NCBI GenBank assembly: GCA_022797115.1
Contig: JAAWKB010000001.1
Location: 1-64,000, forward strand
DNA from: Oscillospiraceae bacterium
GTDB taxonomy: Bacteria > Bacillota > Clostridia > Oscillospirales > Oscillospiraceae
DNA length: 64,000 bases
Direction of reading: 5' to 3'
The translations under genes were made by a program, and so were the position numbers. Under the pieces are notes generated by a model. It was not told the origin of the DNA. It made no database searches and was given only the letters and a program-made list of their open reading frames with translations. Positions within the stretch are counted from its first letter, which is position 1. Every line of letters starts with the position of its first letter. Shown in pieces: positions 1 to 10,445 of the stretch.

Positions 1-711
1 GGAGCCGAAGGGGCCGGGGACGGCGGCGGTGCCGCCCTTGGCGATGGGGAACATGGTGTCGATGATCCGCTGGCCGGACTGGAGGGGGGCCACCGGGTTA
101 TACTTGCGCTTGTAGGGGCGGCCCACACGGACGGGCCACTTCTGGACCATGGTCAGCTCCACGGTCTCGCCCTTGTCGGTCTTGACCTTGGCAATGACCT
201 CATCGACGATATAATTGCCCGGCTTGATGGTCCAGGAGAGGGTGCCGCTGATGCCGTTAGGCACCATGATCTTGTGGAGCACGACCTCCGTCTCGGGGAC
301 TGTGCCCAGCACGTCGCCGCCCACAACCCGCTCGCCTACCTTGGCCACGGGGGTGTATGCCCACTTCTTCTCACGGGAGAGGGCGGGGACCTCCACGCCG
401 CGGGCCAGGTTGGAACCGATCTTCTTGACGATCTCCTCCAGCGGGCGCTGGATGCCGTCGTAAATGTTCTCAATGATGCCCGGCCCCAGCTCTACGCTCA
501 GGGGCGCGCCGGTGCTTTCCACCTTCGCGCCGGGACCCAGGCCGCTGGTCTCCTCGTAGACCTGGATGGAGGCCTGGTCGCCGGTCATGTTCAGGATCTC
601 GCCGATCAGCCGCTGCTCGCCCACGCGGACCACGTCCGCCATGTTGGCGTCAGCCAGGCCGTCGGCCACCACCAGCGGGCCGGAAACCTTGATGATTTTT
701 CCTTGACTCAT
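1..711 (-). CDS. ntpA: V/A-type ATP synthase catalytic subunit A (partial, 3' end off window)
   Basis: N-terminal 237 residues of the catalytic A subunit, which hydrolyses or makes ATP in the V1/A1 head. The reading begins MSQGKIIKVSGPLVVADG, the usual beta-barrel start. It continues through the A-type insert (KWPVRVGRPYKRK) and stops at the window edge inside the P-loop (GPFGS, just before the expected GKT). The ATG at 709-711 is preceded by GGAAGG and GAAGGA. It is the seventh gene of a minus-strand operon (104-aa subunit, I, K, E, C, F-type, A); B and D are expected beyond the left edge. Family assignment is certain; only completeness is unknown. Confidence 0.97.
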   Translation of the reverse strand, partial: MSQGKIIKVSGPLVVADGLADANMADVVRVGEQRLIGEILNMTGDQASIQVYEETSGLGPGAKVESTGAPLSVELGPGIIENIYDGIQRPLEEIVKKIGSNLARGVEVPALSREKKWAYTPVAKVGERVVGGDVLGTVPETEVVLHKIMVPNGISGTLSWTIKPGNYIVDEVIAKVKTDKGETVELTMVQKWPVRVGRPYKRKYNPVAPLQSGQRIIDTMFPIAKGGTAAVPGPFGS

Positions 712-805
712 TCCTTCACTGCCTTCCTTTACAAAATTAAAGGACCATTGCGTATCCCGCGCGCGCTGCGCGGAAAGTCATTTGTTCTTGATGGGACACC
801 GGAGC

Positions 806-834
806 TAATCCCACCCCGGCAGGGGGTAGGATTA
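806..834 (-). promoter_or_regulatory. Intercistronic hairpin at the end of the F-type subunit gene
   Basis: A 12-bp inverted repeat (TAATCCCACCCC at 806-817, GGGGTAGGATTA at 823-834, loop of five) includes the stop codon of the F-type subunit gene and lies about 95 bases before the ntpA start. It has no T-run on the minus strand, so mRNA processing or stability is more likely than termination. Function is inference. Confidence 0.5.
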
Positions 835-1158
835 ACCGATGTCCGCGCCGACGGCCCGCTCCACGGCGCTTTGCAGCGCCTGGGCCCCCAGGCCCAGAGA
901 GCCGGTCTTTCCGGGGATGAGGATCACCGCCGGTGTGACAGAGGTCTTATACTTGTCGATATCCGCGCGGAGCACAGACGCCAGCTGCTCCGTGATATAG
1001 ATGATGGCGTACTCCGCCTGGGCGCCGGCGGACGGCCGGGCCAGCTGATGGAGGGTGTGGCGTGCCTGCTCGGCGTCCTCCACGAAATAGGTGTCCAGGC
1101 CCAGGGCCTTGAAGCCCATCACGCTGTCCCGGTCGCCTAAAACCGCGATCTTATACAT
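832..1158 (-). CDS. ntpG: V/A-type ATP synthase subunit F (NtpG in E. hirae naming)
   Basis: 108-aa subunit of the central stalk, linking the catalytic head to the rotor. It begins MYKIAVLGDRDSVMGFKALG, the typical Rossmann-like start of archaeal/vacuolar subunit F, and contains the family segment YAIIYITEQLA. I chose the ATG at 1156-1158 because the in-frame sequence upstream of it only reads into the C-subunit gene and does not resemble the family. The start overlaps the C-subunit stop by 8 bases, indicating translational coupling. It is followed by a hairpin and then ntpA. Confidence 0.93.
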   Translation of the reverse strand: MYKIAVLGDRDSVMGFKALGLDTYFVEDAEQARHTLHQLARPSAGAQAEYAIIYITEQLASVLRADIDKYKTSVTPAVILIPGKTGSLGLGAQALQSAVERAVGADIG

Positions 1159-2155
1159 ACGCCTCACGCAGCCTTTCCCGGATGGTGTCCCCGCCGATGC
1201 CAGCCATGCGGCTGGACATGATGATGCGCACCGCCGTAAACTCGATCTCCTTGGCCACCAGGTAGCTGATGACCGCCTCCACGCCGAAGGGCACGCTCTT
1301 GGCACGGGCGGCCACAGCCGTCACCGCGTCGTCGCACGCCTTCTCAAAGGCCGTGAGGCTGCCGCCCTGGGCGGCGGCTGTCCCCAGCTCCGCCGCAGTA
1401 CGCAGCTCTGTGGGACGGTAGAGCTCCTCCAGGCTGCCGGAGAGCGCGGCGGCCTGGACGCTGTCGGCCCGGATGGAGCCGCCCTCTACCAGGACCTTTT
1501 TGAGCAGGTCCGCGCCCTTCTTCATCCGCAGGGTGCGCACCGCGCCGCGCAGGTTGGCCGCGTCAATGGCCGCCTGGACATAGCGCACCAGGAAGTCGCT
1601 GCCAGTGGCGCGGGCGGCGGAGAGCATCTCCGCATAGTAGGCCCGGTCCAGCACAAAGTCGCTCAGCTGGGGGTCGCCGGTGGCGCTGAGCACTTCGCCC
1701 GCCTCCACAGCGGCCCGGCGCAGGAGCTCCGGCAGGGAGCCGTACTCCCCCTCCGTCACCGCCCGGCGCATCTCCTCCGCGCTTACCCGCCCGGCGTCCA
1801 GCAGCAGCCGCGTCCCGTCCACGCCTACGGCGCGGGCCTTGAGCAGCGTCTTGAGGTTGTGGTAGTCATACTTGACCTTGAACACATCCACCACCGCCTT
1901 GTCGGGGACGAACCGGTAGAGGTCCTGGAACAGCTTCTCCTGCTCCTGGGCCAGCACGGCGCTCAGCTCCTGGTCGTTCACAGAGGCCAGCTCGCCATAG
2001 CCGATCTCCTGGAGCACCTTGGCCGCATCCTCCGCCGTGGGCGCTTCAATCATGCGCTCCATGCGGGCGGCGGTGAGCAGGTCGCGCTCCCGGCTGTGCA
2101 GGTATGTGGAGATGAACAGATAGTCGGTATCCTTCAATTTCTTTGCCAAAGCCAT
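1151..2155 (-). CDS. ntpC: V/A-type ATP synthase subunit C
   Basis: About 334 residues, all-helical V-type subunit C/d that caps the rotor ring and receives the central stalk. The family start is LKDTDYLFISTYLHSRERDLL, and the C-terminal half carries the repeated helical hairpins of the family (for example VVDVFKVKYDYHNLKTLLKA). Start choice is uncertain. The strong ribosome site AAAGGAGG ends directly at the ATG at 2153-2155, leaving no spacer, while a TTG two codons later (2147-2149) sits six bases after it. The TTG may be the true start. It lies 35 bases after the E subunit gene. Confidence 0.92.
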   Translation of the reverse strand: MALAKKLKDTDYLFISTYLHSRERDLLTAARMERMIEAPTAEDAAKVLQEIGYGELASVNDQELSAVLAQEQEKLFQDLYRFVPDKAVVDVFKVKYDYHNLKTLLKARAVGVDGTRLLLDAGRVSAEEMRRAVTEGEYGSLPELLRRAAVEAGEVLSATGDPQLSDFVLDRAYYAEMLSAARATGSDFLVRYVQAAIDAANLRGAVRTLRMKKGADLLKKVLVEGGSIRADSVQAAALSGSLEELYRPTELRTAAELGTAAAQGGSLTAFEKACDDAVTAVAARAKSVPFGVEAVISYLVAKEIEFTAVRIIMSSRMAGIGGDTIRERLREAYV

Positions 2156-2190
2156 CCTCCTTTCTTGCGATTGCATGTATTGGATTGGCT

Positions 2191-2865
2191 TTATGCGAAG
2201 AGGATTGCGGCAATCTCCGCCGCCATATCCTCGCGGAGGACGCGCAGCTCCGTCTCAAAGGCGCAGTTGACCTCCACATTGCCGTCGCGCAGGGTCAGGC
2301 CGCCCTCCATCTCCCGGGTCTCGTCGGACAGGGTGAGGGAGGCTGTGCCCTGGAGCAGGGCCGCCGCGCCGGTGACTACCTTGGAGAGCAGGCCCTTGCC
2401 CTTGCCGCCCTTGGCGGGGGCCTCCGCCGCACCGGCCAGCAGAGCGTTGGCCTTGCTGACCACCTGGGTGCCTACACGCTTGTGGTCCTTGGCGTTGAGC
2501 AGGATCTCCTCGTGCCCCGTCTTGGCCGCCCGGACCGCCATGCGGGCCAGCAGGTCCGCGTACTTCTCATCGGGCAGGGCGAGCAGCTGCTTCTGTGCGC
2601 TGGCGAAGGCTTCGTCCAGGCACGCCTGCTTGGCTGCCAGCATCCGCTTCTTTGCCTCCATATGGGCGGCGCTCTCCAGGCGCTCGGCCTGGCGCTTGGC
2701 GGCCTCGCGGCCAGCCTCAGCGGCGGCCTTGGCCTCATCCTCCGCCTGGGCCTTGAACTGCTGGCGGACGGCCTCAGCCTTCTCCTCCGCCTCCCGCAGG
2801 AGCCCACGTACCTCGGATTTGGTGTCGGTCTCGATGCGCGCGGTGATTTTTTCGATTCCGTTCAT
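2191..2865 (-). CDS. ntpE: V/A-type ATP synthase subunit E (peripheral stalk)
   Basis: 224 residues. The N-terminal half is a long Ala/Glu/Lys-rich coiled coil (roughly residues 1-100) that pairs with the small stalk subunit encoded first in this operon. The C-terminal globular part (DEKYADLLARMAVRA and following) binds the head. Length and layout fit the family. It lies 28 bases downstream of the proteolipid gene. Role in the stator is established for the family; assignment rests on domain layout and operon position. Confidence 0.92.
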   Translation of the reverse strand: MNGIEKITARIETDTKSEVRGLLREAEEKAEAVRQQFKAQAEDEAKAAAEAGREAAKRQAERLESAAHMEAKKRMLAAKQACLDEAFASAQKQLLALPDEKYADLLARMAVRAAKTGHEEILLNAKDHKRVGTQVVSKANALLAGAAEAPAKGGKGKGLLSKVVTGAAALLQGTASLTLSDETREMEGGLTLRDGNVEVNCAFETELRVLREDMAAEIAAILFA

Positions 2866-2893
2866 ATCGAATCCCCTTTTCTTCGTGGGATAA

Positions 2894-5341
<2,448 letters not shown>

Positions 5342-5342
<1 letters not shown>

Positions 5343-5656
5343 TAACTCTCTACCACCCTTCCTAAGATCGCCTGCGCCGCTTTGTCCATGCGTGTGCGCG
5401 CGTCCTTCTTGAGCTTTTCGCAGTCTTTCTCTGCCTGGGCCAGGATCTCCTTCCGCCGCTCCTCCGCTTGGCCCTCCGCTTGCTTCATCGCGGCAGCGGC
5501 GGCGGCAGCAGCCTTCTCCTTGCCCTCCTGTAAAAGGGCCCGGCCTTCCCGCTCGGCGTCGGCAACCAGCTTCTGCGCCTGGGCCTTTGCGTCGGCCCTG
5601 GAACGCTCCATACTTTCTTCCACCGCGCGGATTTTGCTGATGGCTTCCAGTGACAT
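5342..5656 (-). CDS. ntpF: V/A-type ATP synthase small peripheral-stalk subunit (G/H type; NtpF)
   Basis: 104 residues, almost entirely a charged Ala/Glu/Lys coiled coil with a run of eight alanines (residues 49-56). It forms the peripheral stalk with subunit E. The ATG at 5654-5656 follows AAAAGGGGTGAGAG. It is the first gene of the ATP synthase operon, as in E. hirae, and follows a promoter with a perfect TATAAT. Low-complexity sequence means the call depends mainly on position and composition. Confidence 0.88.
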
Positions 5657-5759
5657 TCTCTCACCCCTTTTCACGTTGTTTTTCCCCGCCTGGGCCTGCC
5701 TGGCCGGAGGGGATATGCACTGTGCGTACCATAATTTGTCGGCAGCAAGCGCGCATATC

Positions 5760-5788
5760 ATTATAGCACATTTCTCCTACGCGTACCA
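5760..5788 (-). promoter_or_regulatory. Predicted promoter of the ATP synthase operon
   Basis: A perfect minus-strand TATAAT lies at 5760-5765, about 100 bases before the first ATG. The -35 region is weak (CTGGTA at 18-base spacing). The leader repeats the heptamer GGTACGC found just upstream of the -10. Confidence 0.6.
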
Positions 5789-5889
5789 GTATTTTTTTAG
5801 GAGATTTGGTTGTTTTTGCAAAACCCATAAAATGGTGCCCCTGCTTGGCTTCTCTTTGTCGCTTTTGTCCACTGCGCCCGCCTGCATAC

Positions 5890-5925
5890 AAAAGAAACCC
5901 CTTGCAACACGGGGGTTGCAAGGGG
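5890..5925 (-). terminator. Rho-independent terminator after the 69-aa gene
   Basis: An 11-bp perfect stem (CCCCTTGCAAC at 5898-5908, GTTGCAAGGGG at 5915-5925) is followed on the minus strand by TTTCTTTTGT. Confidence 0.88.
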
Positions 5926-5948
5926 GGAGCGGCGCGGGGACATGCCGG

Positions 5949-6158
5949 TTAATCCGGCCAGCCCTTCCGCCAGCGGTCCTCCGCCTCCAGCTGCTTTTGG
6001 GCCTCCTGGGGGGAGATGCCCTGGGCAATCATGGGGTAGAGGTTTTCCATGCCGTTGGTGCGCTGGATCTCGTAGGTGCCATATTTGTTGATGACGTCGT
6101 CGTCACCCTCCGGCCAGCCCGGCTTCCGCTCGGGCGGCTGGCTCTTGTGGTCTTTCAT
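5949..6158 (-). CDS. Small hydrophilic protein of unknown function (69 aa)
   Basis: Unrecognised 69-residue protein starting MKDHKSQPPERKPGWPEGDD. It is charged, has no membrane segment, and contains a short predicted helical stretch (MENLYPMIAQGISPQEAQKQ). The ATG at 6156-6158 follows GGAGGTGA by seven bases. That ribosome site lies in the 3' arm of the terminator hairpin of the upstream transketolase genes, so expression may depend on read-through or on an internal start. A terminator follows immediately. Likely a real gene because of its own ribosome site and terminator; function unknown. Confidence 0.72.
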   Translation of the reverse strand: MKDHKSQPPERKPGWPEGDDDVINKYGTYEIQRTNGMENLYPMIAQGISPQEAQKQLEAEDRWRKGWPD

Positions 6159-6194
6159 CAAAAAATCACCTCCGGGGCTAGTATGCCCCGGAGG
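6159..6194 (-). terminator. Terminator of the transketolase genes, overlapping the next gene's ribosome site
   Basis: A perfect 10-bp stem (CCTCCGGGGC / GCCCCGGAGG, loop of six) is followed by TGATTTTTTG on the minus strand. The GGAGG of the downstream ribosome site is part of the stem. Confidence 0.8.
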
Positions 6195-6239
6195 CGGGTG
6201 TTTCTTGTATATGGCTGGGGGATGGGGGCCCAGCAGGGC

Positions 6240-7163
6240 TTAAAGGACCGACCGGATGCCCTCCGCGATCTGGGGGGCGGTGAGGCCGTACTCCTCCAGG
6301 ACGGCCTTGGCCTTGCCGGACTGGCCGAAGCGGTCCTGTACGCCGATCTTATGAAACGCGCAGTCCACCTTGCCCAGCAGCGCGTCCGCTACCGCGTCGC
6401 CCAGGCCGCCGATGACGCTGTGCTCCTCCACTGTGACCACCTTGCCGCACTTGCGGGCGTAGGCGGCGACGCACTCCGCGTCCAGGGGCTTGATGGTATG
6501 GACGTTGATGACGGCGGCGCTGACGCCCTGCGCCTCCAAAAGCTTCGCGGCTGCCAGGGACTCACTGACCATCAGGCCGGTGGCAAATACCGCCACGTCG
6601 CTCCCCTCCCGCAGCACATTGGCCTTGCCGATGGTGAAGGGCTGCTCATCCTCGAATACGGGGCTGGCCAGCCGGGCCAGGCGCAGGTAGACCGGCCCGT
6701 CCAGCTCGGCGGCGGCGAAGACGGCGCGGCGGGTCTCGTTGGCGTCGGCAGGGCAGATGACCGTCATGCCGGGGATGGCCCGCATCAGGGCCAGATCCTC
6801 CACGCACTGATGGCTGCCGCCGTCCTCCCCCACGGACACGCCGGCGTGGCTCATGGCCAGCTTTACGTTCAGATGGGGGTAGGCAACGGAGTTGCGCACC
6901 TGCTCATAGGCCCGGCCTGCGCCGAACATGGCAAAGGTGGAGCAGAAGGGCACCAGCCCCATAGTGGCCATGCCTGCGGCCATGCCCACCATGTTGGCCT
7001 CGGCAATGCCCGCATTGAAGTGGCGGTCGGGATAGGCGTTTTTAAAGGTGACGGTCATGGTGGCGTGGGCCAGGTCCGCATCCAGCGCCACAACCTTGCT
7101 GTTCACAGCCCCCAGCTCCGCCAGGGCCTCGCCATAGGCGGCTCTTGTTGCTTTTTCACTCAT
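6240..7163 (-). CDS. Transketolase, C-terminal subunit (split transketolase)
   Basis: 307 residues with the pyrimidine-binding (Transket_pyr) and C-terminal domains of a two-polypeptide transketolase. Typical segments are LDADLAHATMT, HFNAGIAEANMVGMAAGMA (cofactor-activating Glu), SHAGVSVGEDGGSHQCVEDLA and VTVEEHSVIGGLG. With its partner it moves two-carbon ketol units in the pentose phosphate pathway. The ATG at 7161-7163 is four bases after the upstream partner's stop; the long in-frame extension upstream is not family-like. DXP synthase is excluded by the split layout and motifs. Confidence 0.94.
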   Translation of the reverse strand: MSEKATRAAYGEALAELGAVNSKVVALDADLAHATMTVTFKNAYPDRHFNAGIAEANMVGMAAGMATMGLVPFCSTFAMFGAGRAYEQVRNSVAYPHLNVKLAMSHAGVSVGEDGGSHQCVEDLALMRAIPGMTVICPADANETRRAVFAAAELDGPVYLRLARLASPVFEDEQPFTIGKANVLREGSDVAVFATGLMVSESLAAAKLLEAQGVSAAVINVHTIKPLDAECVAAYARKCGKVVTVEEHSVIGGLGDAVADALLGKVDCAFHKIGVQDRFGQSGKAKAVLEEYGLTAPQIAEGIRSVL

Positions 7164-7167
7164 GGTC

Positions 7168-7980
7168 TCAGCCCTCCAATTCCTGTAATGCCTGCTGGCG
7201 CTGCTCCTCGTTGGGCGCCTTGCCGTGCCAGCCCACCTGGTTCTCCATATAGGAAACGCCCTTGCCCTTGCAGGTGTGGGCCAGGATAGCCCGGGGCTGC
7301 CCCGCTGCGGCGGGCGCGTCCAGCGCCGCCAGCACCTGCTCCAGGTCGTTCCCGTCGGCAACCTCCACCGTCTGGAACCCGAAGGCCCGCAGCTTGGCCG
7401 CCAGGTCGCCCAGGCTCATGACCTCGTCGTTGCTGCCGTCGATTTGCAGGCCGTTGTTGTCCACCACCACGGTCAGGTTGTCCAGCTTGTAATGGCTGGC
7501 CGCCATGAAAGCCTCCCAGACCTGGCCCTCCTGGCACTCGCCGTCGCCCAGGATCGTGTAGACCTTGACGTCCTGGCCCTGGTGCTTGGCCGCCAGGGCC
7601 ATGCCCGCCGCGATGGAGACGCCCTGGCCCAGAGAGCCGGTGGAGGCGTCCACGCCAGGGATCTTCTTCATATCCGGATGGCCCTGGAGCATCCCGTGGA
7701 GCTGGCGGAAACTCTCAAAGGCCGATTTGTCAAAATAGCCCAGCTCCGCCAGTACGCCGTAGTAGCAGGGGGCGGCGTGGCCCTTGCTCAAAACGAAGCG
7801 GTCCCGGCCCGGGTCCTGGGGGTTCTTGGGATTGATGCGCATCTTTGTACAGAAGATGGCGCTCATCAGCTCCACGGCGGACAGAGAGCCGCCGGGATGG
7901 CCGCTGCCCGCGTTGGCCGTCATGTTGATAATGTCCCGGCGGACGGCGGTGCAGAAGCGTTTCAGTTCCGCTGTGTTCAT
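7168..7980 (-). CDS. Transketolase, N-terminal (thiamine-PP binding) subunit
   Basis: 270 residues of the thiamine-diphosphate-binding half of a split transketolase. Visible motifs are the invariant GSGHPGGSLSAVE, the LSKGHAAPCYYGVLAELG segment, and the GDGECQEGQVWEA...DNN metal/cofactor motif (GDG-x-N type). The start is preceded by GGGAGG about 12 bases upstream. It forms a two-gene unit with the C-terminal subunit, under a good TTGACT-17-TATCCT promoter. Confidence 0.95.
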   Translation of the reverse strand: MNTAELKRFCTAVRRDIINMTANAGSGHPGGSLSAVELMSAIFCTKMRINPKNPQDPGRDRFVLSKGHAAPCYYGVLAELGYFDKSAFESFRQLHGMLQGHPDMKKIPGVDASTGSLGQGVSIAAGMALAAKHQGQDVKVYTILGDGECQEGQVWEAFMAASHYKLDNLTVVVDNNGLQIDGSNDEVMSLGDLAAKLRAFGFQTVEVADGNDLEQVLAALDAPAAAGQPRAILAHTCKGKGVSYMENQVGWHGKAPNEEQRQQALQELEG

Positions 7981-8018
7981 GGTTGGTCGTACCTCCCGTA
8001 TTGTAATACCTGTCTCTT

Positions 8019-8047
8019 AGGATACTCTGATTATGCGGCAAAGTCAA
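8019..8047 (-). promoter_or_regulatory. Promoter of the transketolase genes
   Basis: Minus-strand TTGACT (8042-8047) and TATCCT (8019-8024) are separated by 17 bases, about 40 bases before the start codon. Confidence 0.75.
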
Positions 8048-8114
8048 TTCTTCTCGAAAAAGCGCCCGGTTCAGCTGATATAGTTTCAGACCTGCTTTTC
8101 ATGGATGAGATCCA

Positions 8115-8306
8115 TCAGGAGAAGGGGCGTGTATCAATGACTGCATTCCCGCTGCTGTCAAGCAGGGGCGTGATAGAGGAACCGCCGGCGCCAGCTGTCA
8201 TAATATAATGAACGCCCGTCCTGGTGTCAACGATCACCCGGATGATGACAGAGCCATCGTTTTCTTCTTCCAGTACATGGAATCTTTTTTTCCTTTTTTC
8301 AAACAT
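8115..8306 (-). CDS. DUF6440 family small protein
   Basis: 63 residues from MFEKRKKRFHVLEEENDG. It shows the family's pattern of a basic start, a strand reading VIIRVIVDTRTGVHYIM, and a conserved Gly-rich segment ending TPLLDSSGNAVI. Function is unknown for the family. The ATG at 8304-8306 lies seven bases after GAGG; an ATG two codons upstream is too close to that site. It is 26 bases downstream of yycI and probably the last gene of the wal operon. Confidence 0.72.
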   Translation of the reverse strand: MFEKRKKRFHVLEEENDGSVIIRVIVDTRTGVHYIMTAGAGGSSITPLLDSSGNAVIDTRPFS

Positions 8307-8332
8307 AAGCATTCCTCACTTTCCAATCCTGG

Positions 8333-9133
8333 TCAGTGGCGCGTGACCTCCCCGGTGGCGCAGTTGACGAAGTAGACATAGGTGTCCGTCTCCACCCGCC
8401 ACATGGGCAGCAGGCGGGGGGCAGCCCCGCCCTGCAATTCATAGACGCACCGCACGTCCGTCACCTCGCTGCATACCACGCCGGCGGTGTTCCGGTAGTC
8501 CAGGAACCGGACCAGGGCGGTGACGCAGTTCATCCGCTCGGCGGGCTCCGGGACAGCATCCTCCAGGCTCACATGCGCACCGTTGACGGAGGCCAGGACC
8601 CCGCGCTCGAAGCGCAGCGTCAGGCTGCACCCGGCCACCGGCACGCCCGACACCTGCTGGATGGCGGTGACGCTGCCGGTGCGGTTCTGGATCTGGACCT
8701 GGAGGTCCGCATAGCCAAACTGCTGGCAGAACTGCTGGCAGAAAGCGGTGATGTCGTCCACCGCCAGCGTCAGGCTGCTGCCGTCAAAGCTGCCGCCCGC
8801 CCGGAAATGGATGGCGCCGTGGTCCCCCTCATAGCTGTAGATTCCGCCGCCCTGGCTGGCAGGCTCCGCCGCACCGCCCAGGAGAAAGGAGGCGATGGCC
8901 TGCTCGGTCTCCCCTTGGCGGGAGAGGGAGAGCGGGGAGAGGACGGGCTGGTCCAGGTCAACCCCGCTGCCCAGCTTCAGCTGGTTGGCCGCATAGAGGG
9001 CCTCCAGCTGCCCGGCGGTGTCCGTCTCCGCCCGCATGGCCTGGAGATTCTGATATCCCAGCAGGAGCAGGAGGCACCCGTTGAGCAGCAGCAGGATCAA
9101 AATGGCGATATTTTTCAGACGGTAGGTCTCCAA
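8333..9133 (-). CDS. yycI: YycI-like regulator of the WalK sensor kinase
   Basis: About 266 residues: one N-terminal membrane helix (roughly 8-28, AILILLLLNGCLLLLLGYQNL) followed by an extracytoplasmic domain, the layout of YycI. YycI and YycH interact with WalK in the membrane to tune cell-wall gene expression. The start is the TTG at 9131-9133 (reads LETYRLKNIAI), eight bases after AAAGGAGGGG; no ATG fits that site. C-terminal segment FLDYRNTAGVVCSEV...YVYFVNCATGEV resembles the YycI/YycH fold. The call depends on gene order walR-walK-yycH-yycI as much as on sequence. Confidence 0.82.
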   Translation of the reverse strand: METYRLKNIAILILLLLNGCLLLLLGYQNLQAMRAETDTAGQLEALYAANQLKLGSGVDLDQPVLSPLSLSRQGETEQAIASFLLGGAAEPASQGGGIYSYEGDHGAIHFRAGGSFDGSSLTLAVDDITAFCQQFCQQFGYADLQVQIQNRTGSVTAIQQVSGVPVAGCSLTLRFERGVLASVNGAHVSLEDAVPEPAERMNCVTALVRFLDYRNTAGVVCSEVTDVRCVYELQGGAAPRLLPMWRVETDTYVYFVNCATGEVTRH

Positions 9134-9170
9134 GGGGGCGTCCCCTCCTTTCCCGCAAGCGAATATGCCC

Positions 9171-10445
9171 TCAGCCCGCCAGCCAGTGGGCGGCCAGGGG
9201 CCCGGCCCCCCCGTCCACATACCCGACGGACAGCCCCGCCTCCGGGTAGAGGGAGGCGATGGCCTGGGCCATGGCGGCGGGCAGCAGGGGGGAAGTGTCC
9301 TCTGTGGGCGTATAGGCCCGGCAGCGGTAGGTGAAGGCGGTGATGGCTGCGCCGCTGATGGTGACGGAGAGGGCGTCCTTCTCGTCGGAGAAAAAGACGG
9401 GGATTGCCCCGGCGTGGTAGCCGAAGCGGACTGTGCAGCCCCCCTCCGCCATCTCCACCGCCCGCAGGTACAGCGGCGACGCGCCGGTCCCCTCGGTCAG
9501 CGCCGCCGCCAGGCGGCCGGCGGCGGACAGGCACTCCGGCATGGTGGGCTGTTCCCCCGCGGCGGGTACCTGATAGAGGGGGGATGCGTCCTCGCCGCGG
9601 CTGGTGAAGCTGACCGCGCCGTCGGGGCTGACCCGGAGGGTGCGGGGGGATTCCTCCACCACCTCCGCCCCGCTGCTCTCCGTGTAGCGGAAGAGGGGGT
9701 GGGCGTTGAAGTCCAGGGCCGTGAGCAGGTTGTAGACAGAGTAGGCGGCGGGCAGCTCCGTCTGGACCGCAGGCGCCTCCGGCGTCTCCGCCACCAGGAC
9801 GGTGTAGGGGTCCAAGGGGGCGTAGTTGCTCTCGTAGGCGAAGATGCTGCCGTTGGAGGTCTGGCTGCCGCAGACCTCGCGCACTGCGGATACAGGCAGG
9901 GCGGTGTTGTAGCGGAAGATGTCCCCCGATTCACTGCGCAGATAGAGCGTGGCGGTGTCCTCCTGCTCGGAGGTCAGGGCCATGGAGCGCACCTCCCGGC
10001 TGAACCCGGCGGTCTCCCCCAGCCAGGCGGCCACCGCCTCCAGGGGGAGCTGGGTCGTGAGATCCAGGTACAGGCACGGGGAATCCAAGGCGCTGCGCAG
10101 GGTCAGCTCTGCGGAGGCCCCCGTCTCGCTGGCGGAGCCCAGGGCCTCCTGGAATAGGGGGATGATCTGCTCCAGGAGGGGGTCGTCCCCGGGGACGTAG
10201 AGCCGCCCGTACCGGCGGTATTCAATGTCCTGCGTCACCATGACATGGACAGAGGGGAACATGTCCGCCAGTGTGGAGGACTGGGCGTGGCCGCCGCTGG
10301 CGGGGTGGGGGGCCAGCAGGCTCTGGACCTGGTCGGTCCAGCTGATGTGGAACAGCGGCATACTGCCCAGCAGGAACAGGGCCGACAGGCTCAGCAGCAC
10401 CAGGGCCAGGTTTTGAAGGAAGCCGCGCAGCCGTTTATTCTGCAT
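9171..10445 (-). CDS. yycH: YycH-like regulator of the WalK sensor kinase
   Basis: 424 residues starting MQNKRLRGFLQNLALVLLSL: a single N-terminal membrane helix and a large extracytoplasmic domain, the YycH layout. In Firmicutes YycH works with YycI to adjust WalK activity. The ATG at 10443-10445 lies inside the end of walK (11-base overlap), a coupled arrangement. Sequence divergence in this family is high; the neighbourhood gives most of the support. Confidence 0.85.
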   Translation of the reverse strand: MQNKRLRGFLQNLALVLLSLSALFLLGSMPLFHISWTDQVQSLLAPHPASGGHAQSSTLADMFPSVHVMVTQDIEYRRYGRLYVPGDDPLLEQIIPLFQEALGSASETGASAELTLRSALDSPCLYLDLTTQLPLEAVAAWLGETAGFSREVRSMALTSEQEDTATLYLRSESGDIFRYNTALPVSAVREVCGSQTSNGSIFAYESNYAPLDPYTVLVAETPEAPAVQTELPAAYSVYNLLTALDFNAHPLFRYTESSGAEVVEESPRTLRVSPDGAVSFTSRGEDASPLYQVPAAGEQPTMPECLSAAGRLAAALTEGTGASPLYLRAVEMAEGGCTVRFGYHAGAIPVFFSDEKDALSVTISGAAITAFTYRCRAYTPTEDTSPLLPAAMAQAIASLYPEAGLSVGYVDGGAGPLAAHWLAG

